NCBI RefSeq assembly: GCF_030250645.1
Contig: NZ_JASSVS010000010.1
Coordinates: 104,325 to 168,324, forward strand
Source: Marinobacter azerbaijanicus
GTDB lineage: Bacteria; Pseudomonadota; Gammaproteobacteria; Pseudomonadales; Oleiphilaceae
DNA: 64,000 bases
Reading direction: 5' to 3'
Shown here: in pieces, positions 26,424-34,997 of the stretch
How positions within the stretch are numbered: position 1 is the stretch's first letter
Layout of the letters: each line of letters opens with the position of its first letter
Notes under the pieces: model-generated
Databases searched by the model: none
What the model was told of the DNA's origin: nothing
Seen by the model: the letters and a program-made list of their open reading frames with translations, nothing else
Program-made: the position numbers and the translations under genes

Positions 26424-27779
26424 TCAGGCTGCTTCTGTTCTGCGCCCTTCATTTCTGATGCGGGCCTCCAGTACGCGCGGTTTCATCATTTTAGCTACAG
26501 CCCGGAATACAGGAACGGCGACGGAATTGCCGAACTGCTTATAAGCCTGCGTGTCAGACACCGGAACCTTGAAATTAGATTCCCCGGGGCCGTCAAATCC
26601 CATCAGCCTTGCACATTCGGCAGGCGTGAGTCGCCGCGGGCGATTGCTTTGGTTGATCATATCGTCAAAGCCGGCATCCATATCCCAGCCACGATCAACA
26701 AGAATCTCTGATCCGTCCTTGTAGTACCTTGCAGAAAGTGTTCTCGCCACGTCGTGAGCCCCGGTAAGACCAAACCCGAACCCATTCCCTTTTGCTTTGT
26801 GCTTGGCTGCGTAGTCGTACAGGTACTTCCACAGTTTAGGAGTAAGGATGTACTTATCGTCGACCTCGTCTTCAGGATCGAGAATGTCGCCAAATGACGG
26901 TACCCGCTCCGGGAAATGCTTGCTGATATCCTTCAGCGTAAAGCCATGGTGGACATCCAGATCACGGCGGAAGCCCACCAGCACGATGCGCTCCCGGTGC
27001 TGTGGAACGAAGTGCCTCGCATCAATTATTTTCGGGTCCTGGGAACCATCGTAATGTACATCGGCGACCTCGTAGCCAAGTTCGTCGAGTGTCTGCAGAA
27101 TCACCTTGAAGGTCTTACCCTTATCGTGACTCTTCAGGTTTTTTACGTTTTCCAGAAGAAAGGCTGATGGGCGTTTTGCCTCGATAATACGGGCTACGTC
27201 AAAGAAAAGCGTACCCTGGGTGTTGCACTCGAAGCCGTGGACTCTGCCTAGAGAGTTCTTCTTGGAGACACCTGCGATAGAGAACGGCTGACAGGGAAAG
27301 CCGGCCAGTAAAACGTCGTGGTCAGGGATGAGCTTGTCTATATGGGCGTACGCTTCTTCCTCTGAAATCTCGGGGCGATCAGAGAGGGTTACTTCGCGGA
27401 TATCTTCATTGAAGACATGCTCATCGTCGTTGTAATGGTTCGCCTTATAGGTGCGGACGGCGTATTTATTCCACTCGCTGGTGAATACACACTTTCCGCC
27501 GGCTTCTTCAAAGCCTCTTCTGATTCCGCCAATGCCGGCAAACAGGTCTATAAACCTGAACTCATGTCCGGAATTCTGAAAAGGCGTGGGGAGCAGCGCC
27601 TGAAGATGTTCAAACTCGCCGTGGCTGAGCTTCCTGTCCACCTTACCCCTGACCCAGCGATTGATAGTTTCGCGGCACCATGAATCAAAGCCGAGCTCAT
27701 TCAGCGTTTCGGCAATAAACCCTTGGTCATATATTTCAAGTAATTGATTTATAAGGGCAAGGCCTTCTTCATCTTTCAT
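26424..27779 (-). CDS. dcm: DNA cytosine-5 methyltransferase, Dcm/M.EcoRII type
   Basis: A 451-residue C5-methyltransferase. Motif I is FIDLFAGIGGIRRG (77-90), motif IV has catalytic C163 (AGFPCQPFSIAG), motif VI is ENVKN (210-214), motif VIII PQHRER, and motif X KQFGNSVAVP. An N-terminal extension of about 70 residues (INRWVRGKVDRKLSH) matches the extra N-terminal region of Dcm and M.EcoRII, which methylate the inner C of CCWGG. With the EcoRII-like nuclease in the same operon and Vsr adjacent, CCWGG is the expected site. The upstream region carries two CCWGG sites and a palindrome (listed), suggesting autoregulation. Confidence 0.93.
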   Translation of the reverse strand: MKDEEGLALINQLLEIYDQGFIAETLNELGFDSWCRETINRWVRGKVDRKLSHGEFEHLQALLPTPFQNSGHEFRFIDLFAGIGGIRRGFEEAGGKCVFTSEWNKYAVRTYKANHYNDDEHVFNEDIREVTLSDRPEISEEEAYAHIDKLIPDHDVLLAGFPCQPFSIAGVSKKNSLGRVHGFECNTQGTLFFDVARIIEAKRPSAFLLENVKNLKSHDKGKTFKVILQTLDELGYEVADVHYDGSQDPKIIDARHFVPQHRERIVLVGFRRDLDVHHGFTLKDISKHFPERVPSFGDILDPEDEVDDKYILTPKLWKYLYDYAAKHKAKGNGFGFGLTGAHDVARTLSARYYKDGSEILVDRGWDMDAGFDDMINQSNRPRRLTPAECARLMGFDGPGESNFKVPVSDTQAYKQFGNSVAVPVFRAVAKMMKPRVLEARIRNEGRRTEAA

Positions 27780-28121
27780 TACCCACTCCTTTCTGGGTCA
27801 AGTCTGTGACGTTCCGTCACCGAACAGTTCCATTTTAATAACTTTCACACTGCCTGGCCAGGTCTTCCCGCGAAATTTATTCACGCAATTCTCAAATACT
27901 GACCGACCTTTACATGATAGTACTGTTTAAACGTACAGTGTCCAGTGCAGAGGCAATTTTTTGGTGAATTTCTGCTGGAAATCCGGAGCGACTTAAGCCA
28001 GCAGCCCGACCAGTGGGGGAGGCTATCCGGGATGTACGGTCCGGTACGCCTGATTGGAAATACTGGTATTCCCCGGTATCGATGGGGTACCTTTTCCTAT
28101 GCAAATCAATCCGGAGCAGCA
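27780..28121. other. Divergent promoter region of the dcm-vsr operon and the 28122 gene
   Basis: 342 bp without a supported gene; the plus-strand open frame that enters it from 27945 continues into the 28122 gene, but the later ATG has the better ribosome-binding site. It holds the palindrome and tandem CCWGG sites listed separately. Confidence 0.5.
27806..27862. promoter_or_regulatory. Palindrome GTGACG-TTC-CGTCAC and tandem CCWGG sites upstream of dcm
   Basis: GTGACG (27806-27811) and CGTCAC (27815-27820) form a perfect dyad 26 bp upstream of the dcm start. CCTGG (27853-27857) and CCAGG (27858-27862) abut as CCTGGCCAGG. M.EcoRII is known to repress its own gene by binding its promoter, so either element could be an operator or methylation-sensitive switch; function here is inferred. 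Confidence 0.45.
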
Positions 28122-28718
28122 ATGACGAAAGCCGACAAACTACTGGGCCAAGCTTATGACCACCTCAAAATCTCAGGCCTTAGCGACAGCGAAAAATACA
28201 AAAAAATTGAAGACATCGTTGCTTACCTTGACGGGCTGAATTCGAAGGCAACGATTCCACCCGGGACGACAGGAACTATATCTGAGCGCCTCTGCAGGCT
28301 GGGCCTGACAGGCATCCCAAATATTCAGATCAGGCCGTTTGGAAAGGCATGGCAATGGGTGGGCGATGTTCTTCTGCCGGGGCACCCTTACGATATCGCT
28401 GTTTCGATCAAAAGCTTCAAAGCCAAAGAACGCCTGATCGCGAGTGGTACCGGCAGCCTTCTTACTCCGACACTTGGATGGGGGTTGTTCAATGATCCGG
28501 ATGAGTGGGGGTTCGATCGATGCAATTCCTATCTCTACCGGGGTTTTCTTGCGATCTATATGCCACACAATTTGCTGATGCAGCTGGATCCGGATCAGAG
28601 AGGCATTCAGAACTTTAACGGGACGAAGCTGCTGCGGGATCTGCAGCAATTTCCATCCGATGTTCAATCGGCAATGAATCCCAAAAATGGCCATCGGATC
28701 GATATGAGAAAAATCTGA
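28122..28718 (+). CDS. Unknown protein, possible PD-(D/E)xK-type nuclease
   Basis: Start at 28122 with GGAG 7 bases upstream; 198 residues. The middle (GDVLLPGHPYDIAVSIKSFKAKER) has an Asp followed by a strand ending in SIKSFK, a layout seen in diverged PD-(D/E)xK restriction enzymes where the Glu is replaced. The next part (GTGSLLTPTLGWGLFNDPDEW) is glycine- and aromatic-rich. It is divergent from dcm, in the middle of a restriction-modification locus, which supports a nuclease or accessory restriction role. I cannot name the family, and no second strong motif was found. Unknown is the safe label. Confidence 0.6.
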   Translation: MTKADKLLGQAYDHLKISGLSDSEKYKKIEDIVAYLDGLNSKATIPPGTTGTISERLCRLGLTGIPNIQIRPFGKAWQWVGDVLLPGHPYDIAVSIKSFKAKERLIASGTGSLLTPTLGWGLFNDPDEWGFDRCNSYLYRGFLAIYMPHNLLMQLDPDQRGIQNFNGTKLLRDLQQFPSDVQSAMNPKNGHRIDMRKI

Positions 28719-28781
28719 AGCATGGCAGCAGGATACTCCCCGGTTAAAGAACGGGGAGTATCCAGCGCTCTCCCTCCATGT

Positions 28782-28982
28782 CTATACCGAGAAAGTCCAG
28801 TCCCGCCTCATATCAAAATCAATGGCCAGGTAACGCCGGTCTGGCTCATAGGTACTCCAGAAGAGTTCCACTGTCGCCACGCAGTCCTCCCAGCGAATGT
28901 GAAAAAAGAGATGGATCTCACTAATATCCGGATCTCCGGCCAGAATGGTCTGGAGAATTTCTGCCTGCTTCTGAATTTCCAT
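28782..28982 (-). CDS. Small acidic protein of unknown function
   Basis: About 66 residues, start taken at the ATG at 28982 because GAGG lies 8 bases upstream; earlier in-frame GTG and ATG are too close to that site. The protein (MEIQKQAEILQTILAGDPDISEI, then AIDFDMRRDW) is acidic and alpha/beta in pattern. No family is recognised. It is the first of three small minus-strand genes before the right end of the island. Confidence 0.5.
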   Translation of the reverse strand: MEIQKQAEILQTILAGDPDISEIHLFFHIRWEDCVATVELFWSTYEPDRRYLAIDFDMRRDWTFSV

Positions 28983-29031
28983 TTGCATCACCTCACGTTT
29001 TTAAGTCCGGCATCCCTGCCAGATATGCCCT

Positions 29032-29274
29032 TCAGGCTGTCCTGAACCAGCTGTTCTTTTTGATTGAAGCCAACTGATCGCCCACTTCCTGATGAGTGCC
29101 AGTGATGATGTCGGAGTTTCCATACTCGTGAAGCTGTTGACGGAGCACGAAACCCTGGCCGCGCGTCTTCTCGCAGGTGAGGATCACCTCCGCCTCTTTG
29201 AAGTGGTCAACGCTCTGGGCAAGCGCCAGGGCTTCGTTTAGCAGTTTGATAATCTCTTCAATGGTGTAATTCAT
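29032..29274 (-). CDS. Small protein of unknown function
   Basis: About 80 residues from the ATG at 29274 (AAGAGATG upstream); the longer open frame to 29352 has no ribosome-binding site. An amphipathic helix (IEEIIKLLNEALALAQSVDHF) is followed by short strands (AEVILTCEKTRGQGFVLRQQL). No family is recognised; it may be an island-specific accessory or anti-restriction gene. Confidence 0.5.
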   Translation of the reverse strand: MNYTIEEIIKLLNEALALAQSVDHFKEAEVILTCEKTRGQGFVLRQQLHEYGNSDIITGTHQEVGDQLASIKKNSWFRTA

Positions 29275-29658
29275 AGAATCATCTCTTGTTGGTTTCCAGA
29301 ACCCCTTGTCCGGGGCACACCTTGAAGGTATCCGAAAGCGGCGGAGGTGCAAGAGCGAAAAATGTTACAAGATGTTGATAAAAAAGGCTTTATGTCGAAT
29401 CTCGACGGCGATGAGAGGCAGGAGTCTTAAACAGACAGAGAGACAAAGTTGCCGCGTCGAAAACGGACCTTCTGCAGAGTAAGGAGGTGAATTCCGGTAG
29501 GCGTGCGATCAGCGATGATGAGATGACAGGCTTTCAGTCTTTGCAGAGGAAAAGCCGAGGATCGCGTCCTTGCGAGGCTTTTTAGTCCTTACCGGCCCCG
29601 CCAGCTCTCAGAGCTTCTGATGCCGGATGGTGGTGGTCAGGGCACGGGAATCTTCCGT
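29275..29658. other. 384-bp region without a supported gene
   Basis: Contains a strong AAGGAGG at 29481-29487 followed closely by GTG and a 33-codon open frame, too tight for a convincing start, and the hairpin at 29550-29583. Nothing else stands out. Confidence 0.4.
29550..29583 (+). terminator. Possible rho-independent terminator
   Basis: AAAAGCC (29550-29556) pairs with GGCTTTT (29576-29582), with further partial pairing inside, and is followed by T residues. It could end plus-strand transcription or, read the other way, act on the minus strand downstream of the AlpA-like gene. Confidence 0.4.
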
Positions 29659-29874
29659 TTATGATTCTGCCATCGGCGCCTCCTCATTTCGGCGAAGCAC
29701 CTCCTGATCGAACTTCTGCAGATCGGTTAATAGCCAGCGCCTGGACCCAGAGCTCAGCTTCTTTCCCTGGGGGAATTTCCCTTCCCGAACCCAGCGCCGG
29801 ATAGTGAACCGGGATACTGAGTAGTAATTTCCCACCTCCGTATCTGAGAAGTACATCTTCTGCGTATCTTTCAT
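29659..29874 (-). CDS. AlpA-like helix-turn-helix DNA-binding protein (excisionase/regulator)
   Basis: About 71 residues from the ATG at 29874; GGAG is 7-8 bases upstream, whereas the ATG two codons earlier abuts it. The protein has the MerR-like/AlpA winged helix pattern: KMYFSDTEVGNYYSVSRFTIRRWVREGKFPQGKKL, then a tail. AlpA-type proteins control integrase expression or act as excisionases in P4-like islands, which fits its place 0.3 kb inside the right attachment site. Confidence 0.8.
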   Translation of the reverse strand: MKDTQKMYFSDTEVGNYYSVSRFTIRRWVREGKFPQGKKLSSGSRRWLLTDLQKFDQEVLRRNEEAPMAES

Positions 29875-30077
29875 CGACATCTCCGTTTAGTAGTGAACAC
29901 GATCCAATGCTACGGGGATGCAAGAGGTGTTTGTCTGGTGTAATTGCCGTAGAACTGCAATAACTCGGAAATGACGTGGTAAAGTGACTGTTGACGGGAA
30001 CGATAGCGTGTGCAGACGTGGCGCGCTGAAGCAATCTGCGATGAAGTGATGTGAATCAGAGGGGGTAGCAGGTTTAT

Positions 30078-30105
30078 GTACCCAACCTGTACCCAGCCAG
30101 AAACG
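30078..30105. repeat. GTACCCA repeats, candidate integrase arm-type sites (right)
   Basis: GTACCCA at 30078 and 30089, 11 bp apart, followed by GCCAGAAAC. This matches the pair at 13774-13802 in sequence, spacing and orientation. It lies 43 bp inside the right attachment site. Confidence 0.6.
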
Positions 30106-30147
30106 AAAAAGGGCCCACCCGAAGATGCGCCCTAAGTCGTTGAATTC

Positions 30148-30224
<77 letters not shown>

Positions 30225-30362
30225 ATCAACGGCCGGTATTATACGGATTAGCGGGTTATTTACCAGCCCCCGTATGAGATAACGGCATCCGTAAAATTGC
30301 TGAGCCTGCCATGCCTGGGCAGGTATCGGAGGGCCGGTTCAGTGGCCCTCCGAATGTCCCGG

Positions 30363-32444
30363 TTAGCTGGCCGTTGGCAGCACGGAGATATCCGCCACCC
30401 GCAGGAACAGGTTCCGCAGCAGGTTGAGCATGGCCAGACGGTTGGCGCGTACGGCGTCATCGTCGGCCATGACCATGACCTCATCAAAGAAATTGTCCAC
30501 GGGCTCCCGCAGGCTGGCCAGGGAGCTCAGCGCGGTGGCGTAGTCACCTTTCTCGAACAGTGGTAGCACCTTTTCCGCCTGCTGGCGGATCTGCTCTGCC
30601 AGGGTAATTTCCGCTTTGTCCTGCAGCAGGTCGGTATCGATGGTTTCACCAATGCTGTCACCGCCCTGCTTTGTGAGGATGTTGGACACCCGCTTGTTGG
30701 CACCGGCCAGGGCCAGGGCTTCCGGCAGCTGGCGGAAGGCTTCCACGGCTTTCACCCGGCGGTCGAAGTCCAGCGGGCGCGTGGGACGGCGGGCGTGCAC
30801 GGCAAGGTAGACTTCGGCGTTGATGCCCTGCTCTTCGTAGTGGGCACGGAAGCGCTCCAGCATGTAATCCACCACCGTGTTGGCCACGTTCGGTTCGCTG
30901 ATGCTGCTGTGTTCTGCTTCCGCCCATTCGCACAGGGTCTGCAGGTCCAGTGGCAGTTCCCGTTCGATGATGATCCGCAGCACACCCAGTGAGGCGCGGC
31001 GCAGGCCGAAGGGGTCGCGGGTGCCGGACGGCGGCTGGTTGATGCCGAACAGGCCCACCAGGGAATCAATGCGGTCGGCAATGGCCACGGCGCAACCGGT
31101 CAGGGTGGCGGGCAGGTCGTCGCCGGCAAAGCGCGGCATGTACTGCTCGTTCAGTGCACTGGCCACTTCTTCGTTCTCACCGTCGTTGGCGGCGTAGTAC
31201 TGGCCCATGATGCCCTGAAGGTCGGTGAACTCCAGCACCATTTCGGTGACCAGGTCGGTCTTGGCCAGCATGGCAGCGCGCTCGGCGAGAACCGGATCGC
31301 TGCCGATGGCAGCGGCGATTTTGCTGGCCAGGGCGGCAACCCGCACGGATTTGTCGTAGATGCTGCCGAGTTTGTCCTGGAACACGATCGGTTTGAGCTG
31401 GTCGATACGGTCTTCCAGCCTGGTCTTGCGATCGGTGTCGTAGAAGAAGGCGGCATCGGCCAGTCGCGGGCGGATAACCTTCTCGTTACCGGAGATCACC
31501 TGGCTCGGATCCTTGCTTTCCAGGTTGGCGACGGTGATGAACAGCGGGAGCATCTTGCCGTCGCCAGAAACCACGTGGAAATATTTCTGGTGTTCCTTCA
31601 TGGAGGAAATCAGCGCCTCGGCGGGGACTTCCAGGAAGCGTTCCTCGAAGCGGCCCATCAGGGGCACCGGCCATTCGTTCAGGGCGGTGACTTCGTCCAG
31701 CAGGTCCTCATCAATGACGGCCTGGCCGCCGGCCTCTTTCCTGGCGATGGCCATGACGCCGTCACGGATCTGCTCCCGGCGCTCGGCGAAGTCTGCGATC
31801 ACGTAACCTTCCTGGCGCAATACAACTTCGTAGTCACCTGGACTCGGAACAATCAGTGACTTGGGACAGTGGAAGCGGTGGCCACGGGTCTTGTTGCCCG
31901 GGGTCAACCCCATGATGGGGGTTTCGATAACCTTGTTGCCGAAGAGCATGATGGCCCAGTGTACCGGCCGCACGAATTCGGTACGGTGTGCACCCCAGCG
32001 CATGCGCTTGGGAATGGGCAATGCTGCCAGGGACTGGTCCACCAGTTCCGGCATCAGTTCGACGGTGGGGCGGCCTTTTTCAATGGTGCGATAGACCACC
32101 CAGGCGCCCTTGTCGGTTTCCATGGTGTCGAGCTGGTCCGGTGTAATACCCAGGGAAGTGGCAAAGCCGGTCAGGGCCCGGGTGGGGTTGCCGGAATCGT
32201 CAAAGGCGGCTTTCACGGCCGGGCCGCGCTTTTCCACGGGTTTGTCCGGTTGGGCGTCTTCCAGATCACGAACCCGCACGGCAAGCCGACGTGGTGCGGC
32301 AAAAGCTTCCACCCTGCCGAAGCCGATACCGGCGTTTTCCAGACCGCTGGCAATGCCGCGGGTAAAAGCGTCTGACAGCGGCTTGAGGGCCTTGGGGGGC
32401 AGTTCTTCAGTGCCCAGTTCGACCAGAAAATCCTGTGTTGCCAT
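30363..32444 (-). CDS. glyS: Glycyl-tRNA synthetase beta subunit
   Basis: A 693-residue protein, the usual length. The opening (ATQDFLVELGTEELPPKAL) is the family signature, and the C-terminal part is the anticodon-binding-like domain with the GINQPPSGTRDPFGLRRASLG stretch. With GlyQ it forms the alpha2-beta2 enzyme that charges tRNA-Gly. It starts 2 bases after the glyQ stop, so they are co-transcribed and probably coupled. A GC-rich hairpin (30327-30352) downstream of the stop may help end the transcript, but lacks a T run. Confidence 0.97.
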   Translation of the reverse strand: MATQDFLVELGTEELPPKALKPLSDAFTRGIASGLENAGIGFGRVEAFAAPRRLAVRVRDLEDAQPDKPVEKRGPAVKAAFDDSGNPTRALTGFATSLGITPDQLDTMETDKGAWVVYRTIEKGRPTVELMPELVDQSLAALPIPKRMRWGAHRTEFVRPVHWAIMLFGNKVIETPIMGLTPGNKTRGHRFHCPKSLIVPSPGDYEVVLRQEGYVIADFAERREQIRDGVMAIARKEAGGQAVIDEDLLDEVTALNEWPVPLMGRFEERFLEVPAEALISSMKEHQKYFHVVSGDGKMLPLFITVANLESKDPSQVISGNEKVIRPRLADAAFFYDTDRKTRLEDRIDQLKPIVFQDKLGSIYDKSVRVAALASKIAAAIGSDPVLAERAAMLAKTDLVTEMVLEFTDLQGIMGQYYAANDGENEEVASALNEQYMPRFAGDDLPATLTGCAVAIADRIDSLVGLFGINQPPSGTRDPFGLRRASLGVLRIIIERELPLDLQTLCEWAEAEHSSISEPNVANTVVDYMLERFRAHYEEQGINAEVYLAVHARRPTRPLDFDRRVKAVEAFRQLPEALALAGANKRVSNILTKQGGDSIGETIDTDLLQDKAEITLAEQIRQQAEKVLPLFEKGDYATALSSLASLREPVDNFFDEVMVMADDDAVRANRLAMLNLLRNLFLRVADISVLPTAS

Positions 32445-32446
32445 GA

Positions 32447-33508
32447 TTATGCGTTCCCCTGTGCCTGCGGAGCTTTTTTCGCTTTCTTGCCCTTCTTGCC
32501 TTTGTCATCGGCGGCGTCGGCCGCGGCCAGTACTTCCTTGCGCAACGCCTCAGGCGCAAGCGGGAAGCCGAGCTTGCGGCGGCTGTCGAAGTACGCCTGG
32601 GCAACTGCCCTGGCCAGGGTGCGAACTCGCAGGATAAAACGTTGGCGCTCGGTCACGGAAATAGCGTGCCGGGCGTCCAGCAGGTTGAAAGTATGGGAGG
32701 CCTTGAGCACCTGCTCGTAAGCTGGCAGCGCCAGGCCGGCGTCGATCAGCCGGGCGCTTTCGCGCTCGTGCACATCGAAGCTGTGAAACAGGAATTCGGT
32801 GTCGGCATGCTCGAAGTTATAGGTGGACATTTCCACTTCCTGCTGGTGGAACACGTCGCCGTAGGTCACCACGCCGTCCGGGCCTTCGGTCCACACCAGG
32901 TCATAAACGCTGTCGACGCCCTGCAGGTACATGGCGATGCGCTCAAGCCCGTAAGTGAGCTCGCCGGTTACCGGGAAGCATTCCAGGCCACCCACCTGCT
33001 GGAAGTAGGTGAACTGTGTCACTTCCATGCCGTTGAGCCAGATTTCCCAGCCCAGGCCCCAGGCACCGAGGGTAGGCGATTCCCAGTTGTCCTCCACAAA
33101 GCGGATATCGTGCACCAGCGGGTCCAGGCCCAGGGCCTTCAGGGAATCCAGGTACAGCTCCTGGATATCGTCCGGGGAGGGCTTCAGCACCACCTGGAAC
33201 TGGTAATAGTGTTGCAGGCGGTTGGGGTTCTCCCCGTAGCGGCCGTCAGTGGGACGACGGCTGGGCTGGACATAGGCGGCGTTCCACGTTTCCGGGCCGA
33301 TGGAGCGGAGGAAGGTGGCGGGATGGAAGGTGCCGGCCCCTACTTCCATGTCCAGTGGCTGGAGTACCACGCAGCCGTGCTGCGCCCAGAAATTCTGCAG
33401 GGCCAGAATCAGGCCCTGGAAGGTTTTGATATCCGGGGTGTTTTCGGAATTTGCCTTGTCTGTCACGACGTTTGCCTGCTGGTCAGTCTGTGTGTGGCGC
33501 CCGGGCAT
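32447..33508 (-). CDS. glyQ: Glycyl-tRNA synthetase alpha subunit
   Basis: A class II synthetase catalytic subunit with the family motifs TFQGLILALQNFWAQHGC, QPSRRPTDGRYGENPNR and NGMEVTQFTYFQQVGG. The open frame to 33508 gives 353 residues, about 40 more than usual: 14 extra N-terminal residues relative to an in-frame GTG at 33466 (VTDKANSENTPD) and a lysine/alanine-rich tail (DDKGKKGKKAKKAPQ) at the C-terminus. Either start is possible; neither has a strong ribosome-binding site. It activates glycine with ATP and works with GlyS. Confidence 0.95.
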   Translation of the reverse strand: MPGRHTQTDQQANVVTDKANSENTPDIKTFQGLILALQNFWAQHGCVVLQPLDMEVGAGTFHPATFLRSIGPETWNAAYVQPSRRPTDGRYGENPNRLQHYYQFQVVLKPSPDDIQELYLDSLKALGLDPLVHDIRFVEDNWESPTLGAWGLGWEIWLNGMEVTQFTYFQQVGGLECFPVTGELTYGLERIAMYLQGVDSVYDLVWTEGPDGVVTYGDVFHQQEVEMSTYNFEHADTEFLFHSFDVHERESARLIDAGLALPAYEQVLKASHTFNLLDARHAISVTERQRFILRVRTLARAVAQAYFDSRRKLGFPLAPEALRKEVLAAADAADDKGKKGKKAKKAPQAQGNA

Positions 33509-33593
33509 CTGGCCGGGGCACTCCGGAAAAAAGGGGCATTATACGCCTGCCAATCGCGTATTTCTAAGTCAGCTTCACAGCCCTGATTTTACG

Positions 33594-34997
33594 CTAAAAG
33601 AAGGTCAGTCCTACCTGGAAGAGTTTCTCCACATCCCGTATCCGGGTTTTATCCACCAGGAACAGGATAACGTGGTCATCAGGCTGGATGCGCAGGTGAT
33701 CGTGGGCGATGAGAACCTCATTGTGGCGGACGATGGCGCCAATGGTGGTGCCTTCTGGCAGGTTGATCTCATCCAGGCGCTTACCCACCACCTTGGAGGA
33801 CCGATGGTCGCCGTGGGCGATGGCTTCAATGGCTTCAGCAGCGCCTCTGCGGAGTGAGTGAACGTTTACTACATCACCGCGGCGCACGTGTGTGAGCAGG
33901 CTGCCAATGGTGGTTTGCTGGGGAGAAATGGCCACATCGATGTCACCGCCCTGGATCAGGTCGACGTAGTCCGGATTGTTGATCAGTGTCAGCACCTTGC
34001 GCGCACCCAGGCGCTTGGCCAGCAGTGAGGCCATGATGTTGGCTTCGTCGTCGTTGGTGACGGCGCAGAACACATCGGTATTCTCGATATTCTCTTCCAG
34101 CAGGATGTCCTTGTTGGCCGCATTCCCTTCCAGTACCACGGTTTTACGAAGGCTTTCCGACAACATCACGCAGCGCTCGTGGTCGCGCTCCAGCAGCTTC
34201 ACCTGAAAACGGGATTCCAGTGTATGGGCCAGGCGCTGGCCAATGTTGCCACCGCCACAGATGAAAATGCGTTTGTAGGACTTTTCCAGGGGTTGCAGTT
34301 CGCTCATGACCGAGCGGATATGGTCGGAGGCGGCAATAAAGAATACTTCATCACCGTCCTCAATAACGGTGTTGCCCTGGGGCATGATCGCCCGGCCTTT
34401 CCTGAAGATGGCGGCCACACGGGTCTCGATCTTGGGCATGTGGCTGCGCAGGTAGGATAATTCATGGCCTACCAGTGGCCCGCCCTGTGTTGCGCGAATG
34501 GCAACCAACTGGACCAGCCCCTTGGAAAATTCCAGTACCTGCAAGGCACCCGGGTATTCGATCAGGCGGGTGATGTGCTTGGTGACCAGATGCTCGGGGC
34601 TGATCAGAACGTCGATGGGGAAGCCCCGCAGGCTGTCCAGGTCTTTCTTCTGCTCCCGCTGGTAGAACAGTTCCGGCTTTGCCAGGTAGGCATTGGCCCG
34701 GACCCGGCAGATCGTAGTGGGAGTCTTGTACAACAGTTTGGCAACCTGGCAGGCCACCATGTTGACCTCATCACTGTTGGTGACAGCGATCAGCATGTCG
34801 CCGTCTTCTGCTCCGGCCTGTCTCAGCACCGTGGGAAAGGAAGCCTTGCCCTGGACCGTGCGAATATCCAGACGATCCTGAAGTTCCCGCAGGCGGGTAC
34901 TGTCGCTGTCGATCACGGTGATGTCATTGGCTTCGTTGGCCAGGTTTTCTGCCAGGGTTCCGCCCACCTGGCCGGCGCCGAGAATCAGGATTTTCAT
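33594..34997 (-). CDS. trkA: Trk system potassium uptake regulatory protein TrkA
   Basis: 467 residues made of two RCK_N/RCK_C repeats. Each begins with a Rossmann nucleotide motif: ILGAGQVGGTLAENL at the N-terminus and ICGGGNIGQRLAHTL near residue 233. TrkA is the cytoplasmic NAD(H)-binding ring that gates the TrkH/TrkG potassium channel; the channel gene is not in this window. It overlaps the rsmB start region by 4 bases (ATGA), the normal gammaproteobacterial order rsmB-trkA. Confidence 0.96.
   Translation of the reverse strand: MKILILGAGQVGGTLAENLANEANDITVIDSDSTRLRELQDRLDIRTVQGKASFPTVLRQAGAEDGDMLIAVTNSDEVNMVACQVAKLLYKTPTTICRVRANAYLAKPELFYQREQKKDLDSLRGFPIDVLISPEHLVTKHITRLIEYPGALQVLEFSKGLVQLVAIRATQGGPLVGHELSYLRSHMPKIETRVAAIFRKGRAIMPQGNTVIEDGDEVFFIAASDHIRSVMSELQPLEKSYKRIFICGGGNIGQRLAHTLESRFQVKLLERDHERCVMLSESLRKTVVLEGNAANKDILLEENIENTDVFCAVTNDDEANIMASLLAKRLGARKVLTLINNPDYVDLIQGGDIDVAISPQQTTIGSLLTHVRRGDVVNVHSLRRGAAEAIEAIAHGDHRSSKVVGKRLDEINLPEGTTIGAIVRHNEVLIAHDHLRIQPDDHVILFLVDKTRIRDVEKLFQVGLTFF

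Noticed and set aside
29481..29590. 33-codon frame behind AAGGAGG
   Set aside because: The GTG abuts the Shine-Dalgarno sequence, leaving no spacing for initiation; product has no features.
32642..33586. 314-codon plus-strand open frame
   Set aside because: Antisense to glyQ, a clear essential gene.
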